Origin: an uncultured Prevotella sp.
GTDB taxonomy: Bacteria; Bacteroidota; Bacteroidia; Bacteroidales; Bacteroidaceae
DNA length: 8,377 nt
NCBI GenBank assembly: GCA_934254985.1
Contig: CAKQMS010000056.1
Coordinates: forward strand, 1-8,377
Direction of reading: 5' to 3'
How positions within the stretch are numbered: the stretch's first letter is position 1; the number at the start of each line of letters is the position of its first letter. The translations under genes and the position numbers were made by a program. Below are positions 1-4,983 of this stretch, piece after piece. Under the pieces are notes generated by a model. That model worked only from the letters and a program-made list of their open reading frames with translations, searched no databases and was not told the DNA's origin.

Positions 1-2
1 TT

Positions 3-674
3 CTTCATGTATCGTTTAGCAACAGTTTTGGGTTAGCATCTGCACGGCCTACTCCACAGGGTTTGTCGGGTGCGCCAGACTACTTTGAAAAGAAGTCTTG
101 GTGCAATATCCACTTTTATTGTTTAGGAGTAGTTAAAAGCTGTACTGTAGGAGGAAATATAAACTATCGCTCAATCATAGATAAACTTCAGCATGATATA
201 GGGATAAGTTCTGAGGTGTGGCAGTTGAAGGATGATAGTGAATTCAATGTCGTTAAGAAAATGGAGGATTTAGTAACATCTAAGCTATGCAATTTTAATT
301 CAACAATAGACATAGACCACAATATTTTGCCAACTTTGTTGGAACAGGTAGATAATTCCAATGCTCCACTTTCAATAGAAGTTGTTGCAACATTAAACTA
401 TAGAGAATTAGGTACTACTTGTATAGGATATGTTGTCTCTGGTAAACTAACCGTTGGAGATAAGGTTAAGTTAAACTTTGCCTTAGGTAATGGGGAACAT
501 GCTCCAGAACTTGATGATAATGATGTCCTTTCTGCTAAGGTGACATGGATTGAGACTAACGGAACAGAGCTCACAACAAAGGCGATAGCTAATCAGACCC
601 TTAGTTTTGGCTTGGACATAGAAAGGTTTTTGTTGCCTGAGACAATAAGCAGTGTGGAACATTATGAAGTTTAA
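3..674 (+). CDS. Protein with EF-Tu domain II-like beta-barrel, 5'-partial
   Basis: The frame is open to the left edge, with no in-frame ATG before the mid-gene region. A TTG at 63 is the only plausible internal start upstream of the domain, so I treat the gene as running in from outside. The visible part is 223 residues. Residues about 123-215 resemble domain II of translational GTPases: an 'ELGTTCIGYVVSGKL' strand pair, the 'VGDKV' turn, then 'SAKVTWIET' and a closing segment ending near 'LPETI'. In EF-Tu-type factors this barrel contacts tRNA or the ribosome. No GTPase P-loop or NKxD motif is visible, so this is not a complete elongation factor. The N-terminal part, including an 'NSFG' stretch and 'DYFEKKSW', is not recognised. 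The gene is visibly more AT-rich than the one after it. It ends 3 nt before the next ATG, suggesting co-transcription. The domain call is by eye and the biological role is unknown. Confidence 0.6.
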   Translation, partial: LHVSFSNSFGLASARPTPQGLSGAPDYFEKKSWCNIHFYCLGVVKSCTVGGNINYRSIIDKLQHDIGISSEVWQLKDDSEFNVVKKMEDLVTSKLCNFNSTIDIDHNILPTLLEQVDNSNAPLSIEVVATLNYRELGTTCIGYVVSGKLTVGDKVKLNFALGNGEHAPELDDNDVLSAKVTWIETNGTELTTKAIANQTLSFGLDIERFLLPETISSVEHYEV

Positions 675-677
675 AAG

Positions 678-1310
678 ATGAATAGTAATGTTTTCTTTCA
701 ACCCTTCGTTGGCAAGGATTATGCCAACGGAGGGATATTCGGCAAGCGACTCATGATATTGGGCGAGAGCCACTATTGTGATGAGGAATGTGCGGATTGT
801 GGTGACTGCCGTCTGCATCGGGAGTGTATGGGCTTTACGCAGCAGGTGCTTGATGATTATCTCAATGAGAACAAGGAACGGCAGAACTGGATGCGGACTT
901 TCTTGAAGTTCGAGCGTTCGCTGGTGGGTGAGGAGACTGATCAGGCGATGAGGCTGAAGATTTGGAACTCGGCCATCTTCTTCAACTATCTGCAAGCAGC
1001 GATGGGTGGTCCTCGTGAGGCTGGCACAGCCGAACAATATCACCAGGCAGGCAAGGCTTTCTTCGAGGTCATCGAAAAGTACCAACCTGAGTACATCATC
1101 GTATGGGGCAAGAGGCTTTGGAACAATCTTCCTAATGTGCGCTGGCAGAATGGCGACGACATCGTTGTGGATGGTTATCCTGTTGTTACAGGTGCTTATC
1201 TTCTGAGTAATGGCAAGCAGGTGAAAGTGATGGCGGTGAACCATCCTTCCGTAGGCTATTCTTGGGACTATTGGTACAAGGTAATACAAAGATTTTTGAG
1301 AAATAGTTGA
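678..1310 (+). CDS. Uracil-DNA glycosylase superfamily-like protein with cysteine cluster
   Basis: This is a 210-residue protein. Near the N-terminus, 'LMILGESHYC' (residues 25-34) sits where UDG-fold enzymes have their first active-site loop. 'YIIVWGKRLWNNL' (139-151) resembles the central strand followed by a helix, and 'VNHPSVGYSW' (187-196) resembles the C-terminal HPS motif that grips DNA in UDG families. Five cysteines fall within 17 residues (C34, C38, C41, C44, C50). Family 4 and 5 UDGs bind an iron-sulfur cluster through four cysteines, but their spacing differs, so a metal site here is only a suggestion. Activity on uracil, or on DNA at all, is unproven, because many UDG-fold proteins of Bacteroidetes are uncharacterised. 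The ATG at 678 follows the previous stop by 3 nt. Base composition is richer in G+C than the gene before it, so the two may have different histories. Confidence 0.6.
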   Translation: MNSNVFFQPFVGKDYANGGIFGKRLMILGESHYCDEECADCGDCRLHRECMGFTQQVLDDYLNENKERQNWMRTFLKFERSLVGEETDQAMRLKIWNSAIFFNYLQAAMGGPREAGTAEQYHQAGKAFFEVIEKYQPEYIIVWGKRLWNNLPNVRWQNGDDIVVDGYPVVTGAYLLSNGKQVKVMAVNHPSVGYSWDYWYKVIQRFLRNS

Positions 1311-1342
1311 AACCTGTGACATCATTTGACACACCTAACCTG

Positions 1343-1350
1343 TAATTTTG
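1343..1350 (+). promoter_or_regulatory. Candidate -7 promoter element (TAATTTTG)
   Basis: TAATTTTG fits the Bacteroides -7 consensus TAnnTTTG and lies 27 nt before the ATG at 1378, which would give a 5' leader of about 20 nt. A TTTG at 1325-1328 is only 14 nt upstream, whereas about 20 nt is usual, so the -33 element is weak or absent. If real, the promoter separates the LRR gene from the two upstream genes. Confidence 0.35.
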
Positions 1351-1377
1351 CTGCTGTAAACATAAAACAAGAAGATT

Positions 1378-2124
1378 ATGGCACAGATTACAATCAATAT
1401 CCAGACTATGGACTGGACAATGGGGGAAACCGTAGGCTTGCACTTGATGTTGAAGAAAGACAGCAAGGCAGGGATTGCATGGGGCGATGGAAGGGTACAG
1501 GTCGTGACAGGCAAACAGGAACAGAATTCTGAGAAGTTGACTTGGGTTAAGGCTGGTCATTCCTATCCTGAGAAGGGCGTGAACTATACCATTACCATCT
1601 GTTCGGAAGAGGAGGATGCTATTATCGGATTTAATGGCTGTGGCATGTTCGAGGTGAAAACCTTTGATGTGATTCTCACGGAATGTCCTAGCTTGCGTAT
1701 CCTGGGATATTCGGGATATGGTGGGCAATTGCTCGACGTAAGCAAGAATCCTTTGTTGGAGTTCATAGACTTCAGCGAGACAAGAAACGAGAAGTTGGAT
1801 TTCTCTGCCAATCCACTCTTGGAGGAGTTGCATATTGATGGATCCGAAGATTTGGTGTCTTTGAATTTGAGTAAGAACGACAAGTTGCGTCGTTTGTGCA
1901 TCTTCATGTGTCACAATCTCCAGCATCTCGCCTTGAGCAATCAGTCGCAACTGAATGAGGTGGATTTCGCTCTCACTCATCTTCGTCCCAAGGACTTGGA
2001 GTATTTGGAGAAGACGTTGAAACGAAACTCTCCTTACAAGGTACGGGGCGGAAGCTTCGGCGATGATAAGATAAAGGAAGTGTGTAATGGTAAAATAGTA
2101 AGGGAATATGAAGGAAAATTGTGA
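1378..2124 (+). CDS. PKD-like plus leucine-rich-repeat protein, apparently cytoplasmic
   Basis: This is a 248-residue protein. Residues about 31-75 look like a PKD-type immunoglobulin fold: 'GIAWGDG' (compare the usual xxWDFGDG or IDWGDG) followed by 'HSYPEKGVNYTITI'. Residues about 105-197 form four and a half leucine-rich repeats of 21-22 residues, with the shape 'LLEFIDFSETRNEKLDFSANP' repeating at 126, 147 and 169 in increasingly diverged form. Such LRR arrays are protein-binding scaffolds and are common in Bacteroidales surface proteins. There is no N-terminal signal peptide, lipobox or membrane segment here, so a cytoplasmic role is likely, which is unusual for a PKD-LRR pair. The last 17 nt overlap the next gene, indicating translational coupling. 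The start at 1378 is preceded by GAAGATT, the same context as the start at 3098. The binding partner is unknown. Confidence 0.7.
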   Translation: MAQITINIQTMDWTMGETVGLHLMLKKDSKAGIAWGDGRVQVVTGKQEQNSEKLTWVKAGHSYPEKGVNYTITICSEEEDAIIGFNGCGMFEVKTFDVILTECPSLRILGYSGYGGQLLDVSKNPLLEFIDFSETRNEKLDFSANPLLEELHIDGSEDLVSLNLSKNDKLRRLCIFMCHNLQHLALSNQSQLNEVDFALTHLRPKDLEYLEKTLKRNSPYKVRGGSFGDDKIKEVCNGKIVREYEGKL

Positions 2125-3046
2125 TTGGAAAAAATGCTTGGACAGAATTGAGGATAAGGGATTTGACGACTATGATGCTTATTCAGAGATTCTCGAATAT
2201 ATCCGAGAGGTGGCTACTGTTGATGAGAAACGTGAGGTGCTACAAAATGTGGAGCAACGTGTGAAGAAAATCGTGAACTATGATTTTGCAAAGGCATGGT
2301 TCCTACGTCGCATGAGTGAAAGCGAGCATGATGTCGTTGAAGTCTTAATGGGAGTAAGATATGTTGTATTGAATGAGATGATGCTTCATCCGACTCCTGC
2401 CGAAGTGGAGAGATTTCGCTATCAGAATGATAAACTCTTCAAATTGACTCAGGAATGTTATGCCCAGTGCAGAAACATGTGGCGCACTTTGTTTCATACG
2501 CCTTATAAGGTGGATGATCGCTATCGTTATGAGGTGGAAGGAGTGTTGCGTTTCGAGTATGGTGATGACGATGCTGTAGTAAAGATGGAGAACGATGATT
2601 ATTACGGATCTGATTTTCATTATATGATTCATCTGTTAGATGAACTGATGAGTGCAGGACGCTATAAGATGGATACAATTTTGAATGGAGTCTTTTGCAC
2701 ATTTGATGTGGCTACCGAGGATGGGTATAAGCATATAAACAACATGCTGGATGATGGAGATTCCTGGGATGAGTGTAGTCTTCATAAACCTGAGTTTTCT
2801 GATATTTGCGTTTGTTATGCCATGCATGCTCTGCATACGCATCAAGACTATTGCCTGCCCGACATACTTCGCATGGATGACTTCGTGGTAAATGTTCATT
2901 TGCAATATGAGAATGAAGTTTGCGATACGAGAGATGCAGAGATTGGACCGCTCGATAATGAACCATCGTGGTTCCAAAAACTTGTAGAGGAAGATGTGAA
3001 AGAGTTCGGAGGAAAACATACGCTGAATCCGACAAGAAAGAAATAG
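2108..3046 (+). CDS. Conserved-looking hypothetical protein, acidic, unrecognised
   Basis: I do not recognise a family for this 312-residue protein. It is acidic, with no signal peptide and no transmembrane helix. Residues 1-125 are mostly helical in character, rich in E, K and R. Residues 135-170 look like beta strands with an aspartate-rich turn ('EYGDDDAVV', 'NDDYYGSDFHYM'). A C-terminal block at 229-258 ('EFSDICVCYAMHALHTH' then 'CLPDILRMDDF') has the density of aromatic, His and Cys residues expected of a conserved core. Reading-frame quality (no rare breaks, even amino-acid use) supports a real gene. The ATG at 2108 lies 17 nt inside the end of the LRR gene, so the two products are probably made together and may interact. 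No catalytic motif can be named. A Cys/His metal site in the C-terminal half is possible but not shown. Confidence 0.75.
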   Translation: MKENCDWKKCLDRIEDKGFDDYDAYSEILEYIREVATVDEKREVLQNVEQRVKKIVNYDFAKAWFLRRMSESEHDVVEVLMGVRYVVLNEMMLHPTPAEVERFRYQNDKLFKLTQECYAQCRNMWRTLFHTPYKVDDRYRYEVEGVLRFEYGDDDAVVKMENDDYYGSDFHYMIHLLDELMSAGRYKMDTILNGVFCTFDVATEDGYKHINNMLDDGDSWDECSLHKPEFSDICVCYAMHALHTHQDYCLPDILRMDDFVVNVHLQYENEVCDTRDAEIGPLDNEPSWFQKLVEEDVKEFGGKHTLNPTRKK

Positions 3047-3097
3047 CATATATAATAAAACAAGAAGTTTAACGTCATATATAAAAAATAGAAGATT

Positions 3098-3571
3098 ATG
3101 AAGTTAGCAGAAGCATTGAGCATCAGAGCCGACTTGCAGAAGAAAGTGGCTCAACTGAAAGAACGTATCAAGGAGAGCGCCAAAGTGCAGGAGGGCGATG
3201 AGCCCTGCGATAACGTGGAGGAACTGTACAAGGAACTGGATGAAGCACTCGTCCAGTTGGAAGACTTGATTTATCGCATCAACATCACCAACGTTCAGAT
3301 AGTTCAGGACGGAGACTCCTTGACTCGATTGATAGCCAAGAGAGACGTCTTGTCGATGCGTGTCAAGGCATTGAAAGAGGTGGTGAACTACGTAGCTGCC
3401 AACGATACTCGCTTTGGCAGAAACGAACTGAAATATGTTAGAACCATAGATATAAAGGCTCTTCGTAAGGAGGCTGATACCTATGCCAAGCAGTATCGGG
3501 AGCTCGACCTGAAAATTCAGAGTTTGAACTGGACTGTAGATTTGGTGGATTTGCAAGACTTGCCCCGATAA
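3098..3571 (+). CDS. DIP1984 family protein
   Basis: This 157-residue protein matches the DIP1984 family along its whole length and is of normal family size. Diagnostic stretches are the opening 'MKLAEALSIRADLQKKV', 'AKVQEGDEP' near residue 30, the 'INITNVQ' region near 62, 'LIAKRDVLSMRVKALKEVV' near 78-96, 'ELKYVRTIDIKALRKEAD' near 110-127 and 'IQSLNWTVDL' near the end. The protein is nearly all helix with heptad-like L/A spacing, so it should form a coiled-coil bundle. It has no signal peptide and is probably cytoplasmic. The molecular function is unknown; some databases link the family loosely to septicolysin, which should not be read as evidence of a toxin. It follows the 312-residue gene by 51 AT-rich nt with no visible terminator, so co-transcription is plausible. 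The ATG is preceded by GAAGATT. Confidence 0.88.
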   Translation: MKLAEALSIRADLQKKVAQLKERIKESAKVQEGDEPCDNVEELYKELDEALVQLEDLIYRINITNVQIVQDGDSLTRLIAKRDVLSMRVKALKEVVNYVAANDTRFGRNELKYVRTIDIKALRKEADTYAKQYRELDLKIQSLNWTVDLVDLQDLPR

Positions 3572-3869
3572 TGGAGCGAGGATTGAAATTTTCATTAAGT
3601 AGATTAAAACTTTCGGAGAAAAGATAGAGGCAGCAAGAGGCTGACATCAGGCAATAGGTCTGTGTTAGCATTATTAAAAATTCATGTGTTTCATGCAAAG
3701 AGACGAGTTTGTTCACAGTTCATTTCAAGCATCGGGCACAAGTGTATCGCGCATTGGTATATGACAAAAGTCAGAAACGCCAGCATTTAGCATTACCATT
3801 TTGTTGGCTATCTTTTCTCCTTTTCTTTTTAGGCATTTCTTGTAAATATTCATTAGATTTTTAGAGATT
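3572..3869. other. Intergenic gap before the WYL regulator gene
   Basis: This 298-nt stretch has no convincing gene on either strand and no clear intrinsic terminator. Minus-strand frames entering it are continuations of shadows of the DIP1984 gene. The right half holds a T-rich tract (about 3811-3831) and a weak promoter-like pair described separately. Its length sets the WYL gene apart from the tight cluster upstream and makes it a likely place for that gene's own control region. Confidence 0.5.
3786..3816 (+). promoter_or_regulatory. Weak candidate promoter for the WYL gene
   Basis: TTTA at 3786-3789 and TATCTTTT at 3809-3816 are 19 nt apart. Each differs by one base from the Bacteroides -33 (TTTG) and -7 (TAnnTTTG) elements. 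Transcription would begin near 3820, leaving a leader of about 50 nt before the ATG at 3870. Two one-base mismatches in an AT-rich region could easily arise by chance. Confidence 0.25.
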
Positions 3870-4853
3870 ATGGACAATCGTGTAAAATTCTATAGTTGGC
3901 TGATAGGCCTCTTGGATCGTAAGCATCTTACCTTTGAGGAGATTGCTGACGAATGGAAGGAAGCCCGTGGTAATCAAGACAATGATGTGTTGGACAAACG
4001 TACCTTTCATCGTTATCGTGAGAATATCCAGTCGCAGTTTGGTATTACTGTGGAATGCAACAAGAGCGATGGCTATCGGTATTATCTGAAGCGTGATCCC
4101 GTGGATAACGATGATGTAACGGTGTGGATGCTGAGTTCCCTGCGACTGGCTTCGTTAGGTGATATGCTGAAGTATCATAACAAGGTGATGCTCGATACGC
4201 CGCCATACAACACGGAATATCTGGATGATATTCTTGCTGCGATAGATAAGCAATATCTGCTGAAGTTTAAGTATGTTTCGGGGTTCGGAGCAGAGAGCGA
4301 TATCGTGCTGCAACCGGCTTTCGTGAGATATTTTAAGCAGCGATGGTACGTGATAGGAGTGAAGAAACAACGTTCGGCGTCCGAAGGGGAAGCCAATTCA
4401 AGTGCAGAGGAAGATGTGAGAAAACTCGTTCGTTGTCTTCCTTTCGACCGTATCAGTTTCCTGAGGCTTATTTGCGAGAAGCATCCCTTGTCGGCAAAGA
4501 TGAAGATGTTCCTGACTCCAGAGAATTATTATGAAGATTGCTTTGGCATTTATCGGATGGAAGATGTGCCGGTAGAGAAGATCCGTATTCGAGCTTTTTA
4601 TCCAGAATACAATCTGATAGAGGAGGTGCCGCTACACGAGAGTCAGCAGAAAGTAAAGGAGTCGAAAGACGGAATGTACCGGGAATATACATTGACCGTT
4701 AGACCTAGCCGTGACTTCCTGCAGGAATTGCTATGGCATGGCAGAAATATCATCGTACTGAAGCCTGAGAGCTTGAGACTGGAGATGATTGGTATCTTAA
4801 AGGATATGACGAAGAGTTATGAAACAGGTGAATGTTTGAATGGAGAGGAATAA
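3870..4853 (+). CDS. WYL-domain transcriptional regulator
   Basis: This is a 327-residue regulator. Residues about 5-73 form a winged helix-turn-helix of the HTH_11/DeoR type, with 'LTFEEIADEWKEA' as the first helices, 'KRTFHRYRENIQSQFGI' as the recognition part and 'DGYRYYL' as the wing. Residues about 118-200 are the WYL domain: 'AIDKQYLLKFKY', 'LQPAFVRYFKQRWYVIG' with the name-giving W159-Y160-V161 (V in place of L), and 'CLPFDRISFLRL'. Residues about 236-312 form the WCX-type C-terminal domain ('IRIRAFYPEYNLIEEVPLH', 'GRNIIVLKPESLRLEM'). WYL domains sense nucleic acids or nucleotides, and these proteins commonly control DNA-damage, phage-defence or nucleotide genes. It lies in the same direction as the five genes upstream but 298 nt away, so it may have its own promoter. 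Likely targets are itself and the upstream cluster; this is inference from position. Confidence 0.92.
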   Translation: MDNRVKFYSWLIGLLDRKHLTFEEIADEWKEARGNQDNDVLDKRTFHRYRENIQSQFGITVECNKSDGYRYYLKRDPVDNDDVTVWMLSSLRLASLGDMLKYHNKVMLDTPPYNTEYLDDILAAIDKQYLLKFKYVSGFGAESDIVLQPAFVRYFKQRWYVIGVKKQRSASEGEANSSAEEDVRKLVRCLPFDRISFLRLICEKHPLSAKMKMFLTPENYYEDCFGIYRMEDVPVEKIRIRAFYPEYNLIEEVPLHESQQKVKESKDGMYREYTLTVRPSRDFLQELLWHGRNIIVLKPESLRLEMIGILKDMTKSYETGECLNGEE

Positions 4854-4878
4854 AAGTGTTAAATAAACACATATATAT

Positions 4879-4890
4879 GCATTTTTATGC
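4879..4890 (+). repeat. Small inverted repeat in AT-rich region after the WYL gene
   Basis: GCAT at 4879-4882 and ATGC at 4887-4890 flank a four-T loop, and alternating AT tracts on both sides (4871-4878 and 4895-4902) could extend the pairing imperfectly. It may help end WYL transcription or form a melted or bent region upstream of the lyase promoter. There is no proper U-tract, so I do not call it a terminator. Confidence 0.3.
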
Positions 4891-4902
4891 CTTAATATAT
4901 AT

Positions 4903-4914
4903 AGGTGTATACCT
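4903..4914. promoter_or_regulatory. Possible operator, AGGT-N4-ACCT
   Basis: An inverted repeat AGGT/ACCT with a 4-nt centre lies in the spacer just upstream of the lyase -7 box, at the position where a bound regulator would block or help RNA polymerase. The half-sites are short, so chance is a real possibility. The regulator is not known. Confidence 0.25.
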
Positions 4915-4922
4915 TTTTATTG

Positions 4923-4930
4923 TATCTTTG
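4923..4930 (+). promoter_or_regulatory. Bacteroides-type -7 box (TATCTTTG) for the pectate lyase gene
   Basis: TATCTTTG matches the consensus TAnnTTTG exactly. The predicted start of transcription is near 4937, giving an A-rich leader of about 47 nt before the ATG at 4984. No TTTG is found about 20 nt upstream, which would fit a promoter that depends on an activator, as is usual for polysaccharide-use genes. Confidence 0.6.
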
Positions 4931-4983
4931 TAGCAATCTAAAGCTAATAACTATAGAAACTACAAAAGCAATATAATAAAAAG

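Noticed and set aside
3..62. Resemblance of 'SNSFG' near the left edge to the C-terminal motif of beta-ketoacyl-ACP synthases
   Set aside because: The usual continuation (FGG-x-N-A/S) is missing and the frame continues into an unrelated protein, so five residues are not enough evidence.
483..1334. Long minus-strand open frame (283 codons) opposite the first two genes
   Set aside because: It lies antisense to two convincing + strand genes, its translation has no recognisable domain, and its amino-acid make-up (many I, H, L, S) is what reverse-strand reading of coding DNA gives.
1186..1980. Minus-strand open frame (264 codons) opposite the UDG-like and LRR genes
   Set aside because: It runs across two + strand genes with recognisable domains and their intergenic promoter region; a shadow frame.
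3572..3869. Possible small RNA or terminator in the 298-nt gap
   Set aside because: I found no stable G+C-rich hairpin followed by a T-run and no consensus promoter at good spacing. The T-rich tract near 3811-3831 is not preceded by a stem.
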